A stretch of 64,000 nt of DNA from the NCBI RefSeq assembly GCF_020089495.2, contig NZ_JAIRCA020000007.1, positions 37,202 through 101,201 on the forward strand, read 5' to 3'. Both the position numbers and the translations under genes were made by a program. The notes beneath the pieces were generated by a model. The model saw only the letters and a list, made by a program, of their open reading frames with translations, ran no database searches and had not been told where the DNA came from. Position 1 is the stretch's first letter, and every line of letters begins with the position of its first letter. This document shows positions 1 through 10,745 of the stretch, piece by piece. The DNA is from Streptococcus mitis subsp. hohhotensis. Lineage in GTDB: Bacteria > Bacillota > Bacilli > Lactobacillales > Streptococcaceae.

Positions 1-291
1 ACGATTTCCTTCACTTGCAGAATACGGTTGAAGAATAGAGACACCAGAATTGATACCGTCTAGTCCCCAGCTTGAACCATTCCCAATATGGTTATTGAGA
101 GCAAGAGGTTGGTACTGTGTAATGACTCCAACATTGTGAATCCCTGAGTTGGCACAGTTTGAAAGAGCAAAGTCAATGATACGGTAGCGCCCACCAAATT
201 GCACAGCTGGTTTTGCAAGGTTTTGAGTGAGTTTTCCGAGACGAGTTCCTTGCCCACCAGCAAGAATCAAAGCTAACATTTCATTCTTCAT
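1..291 (-). CDS. glgC: Glucose-1-phosphate adenylyltransferase GlgC, N-terminal part (cut by window edge)
   Basis: This enzyme makes ADP-glucose from glucose-1-phosphate and ATP, the first committed step of glycogen synthesis. Only the first 97 residues are inside the window. They begin [18 protein letters not shown], containing the nucleotide-binding loop GGQGTRL of sugar-nucleotide pyrophosphorylases, followed by KPAVQFGG and YRIIDF, which are typical of GlgC. The ATG at 291 is preceded by a strong AAAAGGAG ribosome site. The start overlaps the last 11 bases of glgB, so the two are translationally coupled in one operon read leftward. The rest of the gene, and probably glgD and glgA by analogy with pneumococcus, lie beyond position 1. 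Identification is secure; only truncation by the window limits it. Confidence 0.95.
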   Translation of the reverse strand, partial: MKNEMLALILAGGQGTRLGKLTQNLAKPAVQFGGRYRIIDFALSNCANSGIHNVGVITQYQPLALNNHIGNGSSWGLDGINSGVSILQPYSASEGNR

Positions 292-2209
292 TTTCTACTC
301 CTTTTTGGTTTTTATTTGTGACGGTTTTTGCAGATTTCAAGCGGCGTTTGATTTTCCAAACACTTGCTCCCATAGCCGGTAGGGTAAAGGTCAAGGTCTG
401 CTCATAATCTTTCCATAGTCCTTCTTGCGTTTGAACAGTTTGATTATGTTCTTTCCAAACGCCTCCCCACTCTTCTAACTCAGTATTCCAGACTTCTTCA
501 TAAATCCCTGCAATAGGCAGTCCAATTGTAAAATCTTTTCGTTCAACTGGTGCCATATTAAAGACACAGACTAACATATCATCTTTCTTGCCTTTACGGA
601 TGAAGGAGAGAACACTCTGGTCTCGATTATCCGCATCGATGATTTCAATACCATCATAGCTGGTATCAATTTCCCACAGACAGCGGTGATCTTTGTAAAA
701 CTGGTTTAGCTGAGAAGTGAAATACTTCATCTTAGCATTCATAGGGTCTTCTAGATTAGACCATTCCAACTGCTCTTCAGATCTCCATTCTAGGAATTGG
801 CCGTATTCACTTCCCATAAAGAGCAATTTCTTACCAGGGTGACAAATTTGGTAAGTGTAGAGATTGCGTAAGCCTGCGAATTGATTGTAACGATCTCCCC
901 ACATCTTATGCATCATACTCTTCTTACCGTGAACCACTTCATCGTGCGAGAATGGTAGGAGATAGTTTTCCTTGAAAACATACATAAAGCTGAAAGTCAC
1001 CAGATTAAAGTCATACTTACGGTAAATAGGGTCTTCTTCGTAGAATCGGAGGATATCATTCATCCAGCCCATATTCCACTTGTAGTCAAATCCTAGACCA
1101 CCAAGCTCTTTCATTCCCGTAATCTTGGTTACTGACGAACTTTCTTCTGCGATCATCATCACATCTGGATGTGCTAGTTTAATGACATCATTCAAGCGTT
1201 GAAGGAAATAATATCCTTCATAGTTGAGATTGCCACCATCTTTATTAGGTGTCCATGGAGCATCATCGTAGTCAAGATAGAGCATGTTGCTAACTGCATC
1301 CACTCGAATACCATCTAGATGGTAAAAGTCAATCCAAAACTTAATGCTAGAAATCAAGAAAGACTGGACTTCATTCTTTCCAAGGTCAAAATTGAGAGCG
1401 CCCCAACCATAGTTATGAGCCTTATTATGGTCTTGGTACTCAAAAGTCGGTGTCCCGTCATAATAAGCTAAGGCATCATCATTAATGGTGAAATGACCAG
1501 GTACCCAGTCTACAATAACCCCAATATTGTTTAAGTGACATTCCTCAACAAAATCTTGAAACTCTTCAGGGCGACCATAGGCATGCTCTAAAGCGAAGTA
1601 ACCCATAAGCTGATAGCCCCAACTCAAACCGAGAGGGTGAGACATCAAGGGCATAAACTCAATGTGAGTATAGTTCATCTCAACTAGGTAAGGAATGAGT
1701 TCATCTTTCAATTGAGCAAAACTATAAGGACTTCCATCTGGATTTCTCTTCCAAGATCCAGCATGAACTTCGTAGATATTGACAGGACGTTCAAAGAAAG
1801 TCCAACGTTTTCTGCGAGCTAACCAAAGCCCATCCTTCCATTTCTTTTCTGGAATCTCTGTTAAAATAGCTCCAGTACCCGGACGTGCCTCATACCGTAC
1901 AGCCAAAGGATCAATCTTCATCAACTGATGACCATTTGCGCGTGTGATATGATACTTATAAATTTGGCCTTCTTGAGCAAGAGTAGTGAAGACTTCCCAG
2001 ACTCCAAATTCATTTCGTTCCATCGGAATTTGATTTTCTACCCAATTCGTGAAATCTCCCACCAAGTGGACAGTCTGAGCATTGGGAGCCCACACACGAA
2101 ATGTATAACCGTATTCTCCATTTAGTTCTTCCCTATGTGCTCCTAGATAATGCTGAAGGTGAAAATTTTCTCCTGTCATAAAGGTTTCTAAAGCTTGTTT
2201 CTTATCCAT
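281..2209 (-). CDS. glgB: 1,4-alpha-glucan branching enzyme
   Basis: This enzyme introduces alpha-1,6 branches into glycogen. The 642-residue length is normal for GlgB. An N-terminal CBM48-type beta domain (about residues 25-115) precedes a GH13 barrel. The four conserved GH13 regions are visible: DWVPGHF at 234-240, [10 protein letters not shown] at 300-309 with nucleophile Asp304, MMIAEES with acid/base Glu355, and HDEVVHG at 422-428. The ATG at 2209 has an AGGAGG ribosome site eight bases upstream. The gene is first in a leftward glgB-glgC operon; its stop overlaps the glgC start. A sigma-A promoter and a catabolite-response element lie just upstream, suggesting repression in good carbon sources. 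Nothing is missing in the protein. Confidence 0.97.
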   Translation of the reverse strand: MDKKQALETFMTGENFHLQHYLGAHREELNGEYGYTFRVWAPNAQTVHLVGDFTNWVENQIPMERNEFGVWEVFTTLAQEGQIYKYHITRANGHQLMKIDPLAVRYEARPGTGAILTEIPEKKWKDGLWLARRKRWTFFERPVNIYEVHAGSWKRNPDGSPYSFAQLKDELIPYLVEMNYTHIEFMPLMSHPLGLSWGYQLMGYFALEHAYGRPEEFQDFVEECHLNNIGVIVDWVPGHFTINDDALAYYDGTPTFEYQDHNKAHNYGWGALNFDLGKNEVQSFLISSIKFWIDFYHLDGIRVDAVSNMLYLDYDDAPWTPNKDGGNLNYEGYYFLQRLNDVIKLAHPDVMMIAEESSSVTKITGMKELGGLGFDYKWNMGWMNDILRFYEEDPIYRKYDFNLVTFSFMYVFKENYLLPFSHDEVVHGKKSMMHKMWGDRYNQFAGLRNLYTYQICHPGKKLLFMGSEYGQFLEWRSEEQLEWSNLEDPMNAKMKYFTSQLNQFYKDHRCLWEIDTSYDGIEIIDADNRDQSVLSFIRKGKKDDMLVCVFNMAPVERKDFTIGLPIAGIYEEVWNTELEEWGGVWKEHNQTVQTQEGLWKDYEQTLTFTLPAMGASVWKIKRRLKSAKTVTNKNQKGVENEE

Positions 2210-2224
2210 ACACCCTCCTAATTC

Positions 2225-2238
2225 TGTAAGCGTTTTCT
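2225..2238 (-). promoter_or_regulatory. cre site (CcpA operator) of the glg operon
   Basis: The plus strand reads TGTAAGCGTTTTCT, which fits the Gram-positive consensus TGWAARCGYTWWCW at every position. It sits about two bases downstream of the predicted transcription start of glgB, where bound CcpA would block elongation or clearance. The match is seen; binding is inferred. Confidence 0.75.
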
Positions 2239-2246
2239 ATGTTTTT

Positions 2247-2275
2247 ATTATACTACCTTTTTAGAGAAGATTCAA
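2247..2275 (-). promoter_or_regulatory. Sigma-A promoter of glgB operon
   Basis: On the minus strand there is a -35 TTGAAT (2275-2270), a 17-base spacer and a perfect -10 TATAAT (2252-2247). The predicted start is near 2240, giving a leader of about 30 bases that contains the cre site and the AGGAGG ribosome site. Confidence 0.8.
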
Positions 2276-2441
2276 GTGAATTACTATATTTGGTAAAAAT
2301 TCTTTTGAAAATCTTCAACAAATTCACTGATGTGTTCTCTTGTAAATCAAGAATTTTTCAGAAATGCTTTGAAAACGAATTGTTTTTTTACAATACTATC
2401 ATAAAGTTCGTTAATTTACTAATAAAATTATTGATTTAAAG

Positions 2442-2472
2442 TAAAAAAAGAAAACAGGAAAAGAATTTCCTG
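2442..2472 (-). terminator. Rho-independent terminator of gapN
   Basis: Immediately downstream of the gapN stop, the minus strand has a CAGGAA/TTCCTG stem with a six-base loop followed by a T-rich run (TTTTCTTTTTTT). Position, stem and tail fit termination of the monocistronic gapN transcript. Between this and the glgB promoter (2276-2441) I see only AT-rich sequence with no supportable gene. Confidence 0.75.
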
Positions 2473-2482
2473 ATTTTATCTT

Positions 2483-3907
2483 TTATTTCACATCAAAAAC
2501 AATGGATTTGACATTTGTCATCGCTTCAATGCTATATTTAATTCCTTGAACACCAGCACCAGAACCTTTGACACCAAGGAATGGGAAATTATCTGGACCA
2601 CGCTGGGTTTTATTATTAATGTGGACCGTACCCACTTCAAGTTTTTTAGCGATTTCAAAGGCCTTTTTGAAATCATTTGTAAAGACTGAGGATTGAAGTC
2701 CGAATTCAGATTCGTTGGCAAAGGCAATAGCTTCATCTACACTAGTAACACGAATAATTGGTAAAACAGGACCAAATGGCTCTTCCCATGCTACTTTCAT
2801 ATCTTTTGTAACTTGGTCAAAAAGTACTGGCCAGAGAAGATTGCCCTCACGTTTGATTGGTGTAAGAACCTGAGCACCTTTTTCTTGCGCATCCTCAATC
2901 AAGCCCCAAATGAAGTCAGCCGAAGCATTGTCAATAACAGGTGTAATATCAGCATTGTCAAATGGATCACCAACTGTTAATTTAGCAACTTCTTCTTGAA
3001 GCAAAGTAACTAATTGATCTGCTACACTTTCAAGAACAATGACACGTTTAATGGCCGTGCAACGTTGGCCTGAGTAGCTAAAGGCACCCACAACAATTTG
3101 CTTGGTAGCATGTTCCAAATCTGCTTCATCTAGTACAAGAGCCGCATCTTTTCCGCCAAGTTCCAACATGATAGGACGCATACCAGCTAAACGACCAATA
3201 CGTTCTCCGATAGGAGTTGAACCTGTAAAGTTGATGAAGTTGACTTCTTTGTGCTCAATGATATAATCCCCAATTTCTGAACCACGTCCCGTAATGGTAT
3301 TGAAAACACCTGCTGGAATCCCTGCTTCTTCAAAGGCTTTAGCCAACAAGAGACCAGAAATAGAACCTTGTGTTGGTGGTTTAAACATAACCACATTCCC
3401 TGCAATCAAGGCCGGAGCAATCTTAGATCCAGAAAGGTTGACTGGATAGTTAAAGGGAGCGATCGCTAGCACGACTCCAACCGGCTCACGACGGACAACA
3501 GCCAGTTTGTTTTTACTTGCTGCCTCAAAACCACCACCTTCCATTGCTTGTCCAGTGATACGGAGACCTTCTTCAGCAGCATAACGAATCAAGTCTGCTG
3601 TACGCACTACTTCTCCAATTGCTGCTTTAATCCCTTTTGCTACTTCTTTGGCAAGGATAGTACCAATTTCTTCCTTATCACATTCTAAAATAGCTGCTGT
3701 CTTATGCAAATAAGCCGCACGTTCAACTGCTGATAAAGCTCGCCATGCTGGCAGGGCTGCACGCGCAGCTTGCATAGCCTCGTCTACTTCCGCTTGGCTC
3801 ATAGCGGGTACTGCCCCTAATTCTTCTTGATTGATTGGTGAATAAATCGTAATTTCTTTTTCAGATGATTTCCATTCTCCATTTACTAAATTCTTATATC
3901 TTGTCAA
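2483..3907 (-). CDS. gapN: NADP-dependent non-phosphorylating glyceraldehyde-3-phosphate dehydrogenase
   Basis: GapN oxidises glyceraldehyde-3-phosphate directly to 3-phosphoglycerate and produces NADPH; in streptococci it is a main NADPH source because the oxidative pentose-phosphate branch is limited. The protein has 474 residues, typical of the family. Aldehyde dehydrogenase motifs are intact: GSTPIG near 229-234, LELGGKD with Glu249 and GQRCTAIKR with catalytic Cys283. The start is a TTG codon at 3907: a full AGGAGG ribosome site lies seven bases upstream, there is no better ATG, and the next residues TRYKNLVNG match known GapN. It stands alone, with its own terminator. Confidence 0.96.
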   Translation of the reverse strand: MTRYKNLVNGEWKSSEKEITIYSPINQEELGAVPAMSQAEVDEAMQAARAALPAWRALSAVERAAYLHKTAAILECDKEEIGTILAKEVAKGIKAAIGEVVRTADLIRYAAEEGLRITGQAMEGGGFEAASKNKLAVVRREPVGVVLAIAPFNYPVNLSGSKIAPALIAGNVVMFKPPTQGSISGLLLAKAFEEAGIPAGVFNTITGRGSEIGDYIIEHKEVNFINFTGSTPIGERIGRLAGMRPIMLELGGKDAALVLDEADLEHATKQIVVGAFSYSGQRCTAIKRVIVLESVADQLVTLLQEEVAKLTVGDPFDNADITPVIDNASADFIWGLIEDAQEKGAQVLTPIKREGNLLWPVLFDQVTKDMKVAWEEPFGPVLPIIRVTSVDEAIAFANESEFGLQSSVFTNDFKKAFEIAKKLEVGTVHINNKTQRGPDNFPFLGVKGSGAGVQGIKYSIEAMTNVKSIVFDVK

Positions 3908-4050
3908 ATTCTCGCCCTCCTGAAAATGATTAGATATATTTTACCAAATTTTCAGAAAATTACAACCTTTTTTACAATATTTTTGAGATTTTTTTCACAA
4001 GCTTGACTTTTCAAACTATTTAAACTCTTTTGTTAAGCAGTCAGTACAAG

Positions 4051-4081
4051 AAGAAAAGGCTTAGATGAACTAAACCTTTTT
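4051..4081. terminator. Probable terminator after pulA (265-base intergenic 3908-4172)
   Basis: An imperfect hairpin with arms AAAAGGCTTAG and CTAAACCTTTT, a five-base loop and short T runs on both sides lies about 95 bases beyond the pulA stop. It would end pulA transcription before gapN. One C-A mismatch interrupts the stem. The rest of 3908-4172 is AT-rich and holds the gapN ribosome site but nothing else I can support. Confidence 0.5.
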
Positions 4082-4172
4082 CATGCTATGTTATTCTTTA
4101 TTGAGTTTTATAATTTTTAGTAAGAAGATATCCTAGAAATTATACGACACAATTAAAAACTTTTGATTTTTT

Positions 4173-6452
4173 CTACAAAACTTTAAAGACGCTGGCACTG
4201 ACGCCACCAACCATGTCTTTATCACTTAAATGGCTATTGGTCACCAAGAGTTCTAGATTTCCTGCATTTTCAAACTGGAACGCATCTCCTTTTGCATTAA
4301 AGACAATCAATAGGTGTTCTTCTCCATGAATCTCATAGACAATCCAACCACTATGCTCATTTGCTGAATGAACAAAGACATGATGGTAAATCTCATCATA
4401 AGTAGGGTAAGAAAAGGCACTGGTTTCTGTCTTCAAGCGAATAATTTGACGAATAAACTCAATACTATCTTGACGATCATTGATCAAATCCCAGTTGACT
4501 TGATTCACACTGTCAGGAGCGTTATAGCTATTCATAGCACGCTCTCTATCATCATGGGTCAACTCACTATTTTCACCAGTCGCAACCAATTTGGTACGAC
4601 CAAATTCTTGACCGATTTCCATAAAGGCCATCCCTTGCATGAGTAGGTTCATAGCTGTGGCTGTTTCGACTTTACGCATGATTTGCTCGGAACTTTGGTC
4701 TGGATGTAGGGTTGCCAACAAATCGTGAAGATTGTAATTGTCATGGGCCTCTACATAGTTAAGCACTTGATTTGGATGTGTATAGGTTCCTAATTCACGG
4801 CTTCCTAGGATTGCTTTGGCTAGAATTGGCTCTGTAGCAGCACCGCTAACAAAACCTGATTTGATAGCCCCGTAAACTTCTCCACCTTTGACAGCATCGC
4901 GTTGATTGTCATTAAAGAAACCAATATTTGGCATCTGGTAGGCATTGTCCTTCTTAGCCTTATCATAAGGGGCAAGACCAGTACCCATATCCCATCCTTC
5001 TCCATAAAGGATAATGTTAGGATCAATTTCATCCAAACTCTGACGAATCATCTGCATGGTTTTAACATCATGAATCCCCATCAAATCAAAACGGAAGCCG
5101 TCAATATTGTATTCCTGCACCCAGTATAGAAGAGAATCAATCATATACTTGCGGAACATTTCGTGTTCGCTGGCTGTTTCATTTCCAACACCCGTTCCAT
5201 TCTGGAAGGTACCGTCTGGATTCATACGATAATAGTAATCAGGGACAGTTGTTTGGAAAGGTGCATCAACAACTGAGAAGGTATGGTTATAAACCACATC
5301 CATAATGACACCAATACCCGCATCGTGATAGGCTTGAACCATGGTCTTCAAATCACGAATGACCTGAGCTGGATCCTCTGGATTAGTTGAAAGGCTCGTT
5401 TCTGGTGCATTATAGTTTTGTGGGTCATAACCCCAGTTGTAGGTTACATTCCCATCCTCATCGTATTCTTTGTGACGGTCTGCAATTGGTTGCAACTGAA
5501 CATAATTATAGCCTATCTTCTTGATGTAATCAAAAGCAGTTGACTGGCCGTACTGGTTAACCGTTCCAGTCTGAGCAGCACCCAAGAAAGTTCCTCGAAG
5601 ATGTTCATCTACACCTGAGGTCGGTGATTTGGTCAAATCACGAATGTGCATTTCACAAATAACTGCCTTACATGAATTTGCCAAGCGCCAAGTAGCCTCA
5701 GAACCATGCTTGACCTCGAAGTTTGCAACTTGCTTTTCTTCATGGCTCAGGATAGCTGAACGTTTGCCATCAGGACTGGTCGCGATGGTATAAGGATCGC
5801 GTGTCACTGTTTGGTGATGAGGGAATTGAACTTGATACTGATAAGCCTTACCAGTCAAATCTTCCTCAACATCCAAACTCCAAACACCGATTGTATTGTC
5901 CTTATGATTATAAGAGTAGCTATTGCCTCTCTCCATCTCAAAAGTCTTCCAAACAGGAGCATCATTAGCAGCTGATTCATAAACGACAACCTGCACTTCT
6001 GTCGCTGTTGGAGCCCAGAGAGCAAAATGAGCCTGATTGTCCTCTACACGGCAACCCAATTCTCCTTGATACCCCCAGTGGTGGTCGAAACTAGCACTAT
6101 TGATAGCCTTGTCAAAGGCAAATGGATTTTGATTTTTATAGAAAGGACTGGCAATAGCAGGATTTTCAGAATAATAAATTCTGTCATCACCTTCCAAAAT
6201 CCAGACCTCTGTTAAAAGAGGATAGTGATTAAAACGGATAGCATACTCTTTACTGGTTTGGCCTGTATGAACCACAAAATTCAAACTTTCTAGTGGATGA
6301 GAACTTGGATGTTCAAAACTAAATAAGGCGCCAAAATAATCTTCTTTGTAGGTCAGCAAATCAATTCGCTGGTCCTGACTTTTTACAAAAGAGCAAGTGT
6401 CGTATTCTCCATTCTTACGATGGTAGTGAATGCGCATAGGGTAGTTATACAT
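4173..6452 (-). CDS. pulA: Type I pullulanase / glycogen debranching enzyme (cytoplasmic)
   Basis: This enzyme hydrolyses alpha-1,6 bonds in pullulan, limit dextrin or glycogen. It has 759 residues and no signal peptide or cell-wall anchor, so it is the intracellular debranching form and not the surface pullulanase SpuA. An N-terminal pullulanase domain (about 1-115) is followed by CBM48 (about 125-235) and a GH13 barrel. Visible hallmarks are YNWGYDP at 338-344, DVVYNH at 385-390, GFRFDL at 452-457 with nucleophile Asp456, and YGEGW at 483-487 with Glu485. The chosen ATG at 6452 has an AAGGA site about 11 bases upstream; an internal ATG five codons later is possible. It complements glgB/glgC nearby. 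Confidence 0.94.
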   Translation of the reverse strand: MYNYPMRIHYHRKNGEYDTCSFVKSQDQRIDLLTYKEDYFGALFSFEHPSSHPLESLNFVVHTGQTSKEYAIRFNHYPLLTEVWILEGDDRIYYSENPAIASPFYKNQNPFAFDKAINSASFDHHWGYQGELGCRVEDNQAHFALWAPTATEVQVVVYESAANDAPVWKTFEMERGNSYSYNHKDNTIGVWSLDVEEDLTGKAYQYQVQFPHHQTVTRDPYTIATSPDGKRSAILSHEEKQVANFEVKHGSEATWRLANSCKAVICEMHIRDLTKSPTSGVDEHLRGTFLGAAQTGTVNQYGQSTAFDYIKKIGYNYVQLQPIADRHKEYDEDGNVTYNWGYDPQNYNAPETSLSTNPEDPAQVIRDLKTMVQAYHDAGIGVIMDVVYNHTFSVVDAPFQTTVPDYYYRMNPDGTFQNGTGVGNETASEHEMFRKYMIDSLLYWVQEYNIDGFRFDLMGIHDVKTMQMIRQSLDEIDPNIILYGEGWDMGTGLAPYDKAKKDNAYQMPNIGFFNDNQRDAVKGGEVYGAIKSGFVSGAATEPILAKAILGSRELGTYTHPNQVLNYVEAHDNYNLHDLLATLHPDQSSEQIMRKVETATAMNLLMQGMAFMEIGQEFGRTKLVATGENSELTHDDRERAMNSYNAPDSVNQVNWDLINDRQDSIEFIRQIIRLKTETSAFSYPTYDEIYHHVFVHSANEHSGWIVYEIHGEEHLLIVFNAKGDAFQFENAGNLELLVTNSHLSDKDMVGGVSASVFKVL

Positions 6453-6569
6453 TTTTTATTTTTCCTTTTTACTTCTTAATTTGTTTCTATTTGACTAATA
6501 AATTCTTGACCGATTTTGTCCCGATTAACAAACTAGTTATACTGTCTAAACTCTGGTTTTAAACTATCA

Positions 6570-8564
<1,995 letters not shown>

Positions 8565-8621
8565 ACGAGAAGGGCGGAAAAAAACACTTAGATTGGAATT
8601 ATTTTTAAAACTCAAACAGAC

Positions 8622-9800
8622 TTATAGTTCTTTTTTAAAATGAGTTCGAACATAGCCTAGAGCTAATAAGGATAAGATGACAACTCCTAGTCCTATAATC
8701 AAGAAAGAATAAAAATGGACACTTGGAAGCCAGGTCATTAAACCTGTTGCTATAGGCATAAATAGTATAGCTAGGGTATAAATCGAGCTAAGTACTCTAC
8801 CCAGATATTCACTTTCAACCTTGGTTTGTACTTGAGTAAAAAAGTGAATATTGAAAATTGTCATAAACAGTTCACAAATGAAATTTCCTGAAAAAGCAAG
8901 ATAGGAGGGGAGGGTGAAACCCATTATCATCACTCCAAGCCCAGTCAGAGACAACAAAAACAGAAGCATTTCCATACTAGCTTTAATCTTACTAGCGAAC
9001 AAGGCCCCAACAATAGATCCGATAGCTCCCATTGTTAAAATAGTGGCATAGGCACCTTGAACCCCATAGAGCTGATTTGAAAAGGGGAGGAGGTAATTAA
9101 AAGCTGCAAAGAAAAAATTGACACTTGAAGCTATGACTAACAAAAAGAAGATTTCTTTTTGCTTCACAATATAGTGAACTCCCTCCTTGATATCAGAAAA
9201 AATAACCTTGAATGTAAGTTTCTTCTCACCCAAAGCCTTCTCTTCTTTCTTTGGAAGCAAGGCTACCAAGCCAAAAGCGAGAAAAAAACTAAGAGCATCT
9301 AATACCAAGGTAATGCGGAGACTTGCAAATTGTAAAACAAGGAAGGAAAGAACAGGAGAACTAACACTTACAACCTGCAAAACCAGCTCTAAGCGAGAAT
9401 TATAGGTTACAACCTCCTCTTTCTCTACAACCTCAATTATAATGGCTTTATTGGCAGTACGAGAAAAGGCAAAAGCAATCGCCTGCACAATATTAGCAAC
9501 AATCAAAGCCCCAATCATCCAGCTGTCATTCTTTATGAACGAAATAGCCAGACAAAGAATCCCACAAACAAGGTCTGCCGCCATTAAAATCTTACGGCGA
9601 GAAAAACGGTCTGAAATGACTCCACCGAAGGGATTGACGAGAATGGATGTGACGAGCTCAGAAATCTGATACATTCCTAAAACAGTCTGTCCGATAGTCC
9701 CCATGGAAGCCAACCAGACACTATTTCCATAATCATAGAGCATATTCCCTATCTTGTTAACAGCTCCGCGACTAATCAGCTGTACTGCGTAACGATTCAT
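8622..9800 (-). CDS. Major facilitator superfamily transporter (exporter-like)
   Basis: The 392-residue protein has about 12 hydrophobic segments across its length. A loop after the second helix carries DRFSRRKIL, the MFS motif A form (GxxxDRxGRR) used by drug/proton antiporters of the MefA/MacB-like and enterobactin-exporter-like groups. The substrate cannot be read from sequence. The ATG at 9800 follows a GAGAGGAG ribosome site. Upstream is an extended -10 (TGA TACAAT) and an inverted repeat, and beyond that the end of an Rgg-like regulator gene, so local regulation of the exporter is plausible. It stands directly before ligA on the same strand but has a 93-base gap. Confidence 0.85.
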   Translation of the reverse strand: MNRYAVQLISRGAVNKIGNMLYDYGNSVWLASMGTIGQTVLGMYQISELVTSILVNPFGGVISDRFSRRKILMAADLVCGILCLAISFIKNDSWMIGALIVANIVQAIAFAFSRTANKAIIIEVVEKEEVVTYNSRLELVLQVVSVSSPVLSFLVLQFASLRITLVLDALSFFLAFGLVALLPKKEEKALGEKKLTFKVIFSDIKEGVHYIVKQKEIFFLLVIASSVNFFFAAFNYLLPFSNQLYGVQGAYATILTMGAIGSIVGALFASKIKASMEMLLFLLSLTGLGVMIMGFTLPSYLAFSGNFICELFMTIFNIHFFTQVQTKVESEYLGRVLSSIYTLAILFMPIATGLMTWLPSVHFYSFLIIGLGVVILSLLALGYVRTHFKKEL

Positions 9801-9859
9801 ATAAAAACTCCTCTCAAATTTTGAAACTATTGTATCAAAACCGAAAGGAGCTTTTTCAT

Positions 9860-9879
9860 TTTTCCCTTATTTGGGAAAA
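9860..9879. promoter_or_regulatory. Inverted repeat between regulator and exporter, candidate operator
   Basis: A perfect seven-base inverted repeat, TTTTCCC and GGGAAAA separated by six bases, lies between the stop of the Rgg-like gene and the promoter of the MFS gene. Rgg-family proteins bind inverted repeats near target promoters, so this is a candidate site. It could also be a weak hairpin ending the regulator message. Confidence 0.35.
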
Positions 9880-10743
9880 TTAATCTTTGACAAATTTTTC
9901 GTAGTGTTCTTGATAGTAGGCTACTTGCTCTGGAAGACCTAACACATCAAAAATATGCATGGCCTCTTTCATTTGGCTACAACCTTCTTTACACTGTCCT
10001 TTTTGGTACAAATCAAAGCCTTTTAGATAATGGAAAATATTACGCTCATAAAGCTTGATCCCTTTTCCAATAATCTTCTCTGTATAAGTCTCGAAATAGC
10101 TTGCATTGTCAAAAGAAAGATGCTCTAAACAATGCTGGTAACAATTGAGGGCCAAAATCAAAACCAATCTCTTATGGCGCCCAATCTCTTGGTAAAATTC
10201 TTCCCTCTCCATAACTTCTCTACCAATCCGTGTGACATAGTCCACATCGTAGAAACTATAGAGGTTACCAAACAGAATCAACTCATACATGGTCCATTCT
10301 TCTGTTTTGAAGAGATAATCTGCTACCTTATCCAAATCATCCTGCTTCATATCATAACTCGCATCTCTTTGACAAATCAGACCCTGTAACAAAATCCAGT
10401 TCAGCTCAAAATAAAGGGGAGTCGTCGAACTCTTAGCCTTTTCAAGTTGTTCTCTTTGAAGCTTTTGAAAACCTGCAATATCATTTGAATAGTAAAGAGG
10501 AACAATTTGTCCCATCATGGCAACATGTTCATGATTATGAAAATTCCTTGCCTTATCCATGAAATTTTCGATTGTGACATGAATGTTATCCAAAATCTCA
10601 AAGAAACGTGAGACTGCTAGGTCAGACTCCCCAAGCTCAAATCGAGATAACTGGGAGGTAGAGCAGGACTCGCCTGCAGCCTCCTTTAAAGAATAATTTC
10701 CACTTGTCCGAAATTCACGAAATACTTTTCCAAGATGTTCCAT
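9880..10743 (-). CDS. Rgg/GadR/MutR-family transcriptional regulator
   Basis: The 287-residue protein begins with an XRE-type helix-turn-helix (about 1-65), including the SCSTSQLSRFELGESDLAVSR recognition region that is characteristic of Rgg proteins, and continues with a helical TPR-like C-terminal domain as in this family. I chose the ATG at 10743 (MEHLGKVF), because it aligns with Rgg N-termini and has an AGGTG site upstream; a longer reading would overlap the previous gene. It starts two bases after the ABC-F stop, so the two are co-transcribed. No short hydrophobic peptide gene was found beside it, so I cannot say whether it is a peptide receptor. Likely targets are itself or the downstream MFS gene (inference). 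Confidence 0.85.
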   Translation of the reverse strand: MEHLGKVFREFRTSGNYSLKEAAGESCSTSQLSRFELGESDLAVSRFFEILDNIHVTIENFMDKARNFHNHEHVAMMGQIVPLYYSNDIAGFQKLQREQLEKAKSSTTPLYFELNWILLQGLICQRDASYDMKQDDLDKVADYLFKTEEWTMYELILFGNLYSFYDVDYVTRIGREVMEREEFYQEIGRHKRLVLILALNCYQHCLEHLSFDNASYFETYTEKIIGKGIKLYERNIFHYLKGFDLYQKGQCKEGCSQMKEAMHIFDVLGLPEQVAYYQEHYEKFVKD

Positions 10744-10745
10744 CT

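Noticed and set aside
2239..2439. 66-residue plus-strand frame upstream of glgB
   Set aside because: It is AT-driven (Phe, Leu, Ile, Asn, Lys), lacks a ribosome site and overlaps the glgB promoter.
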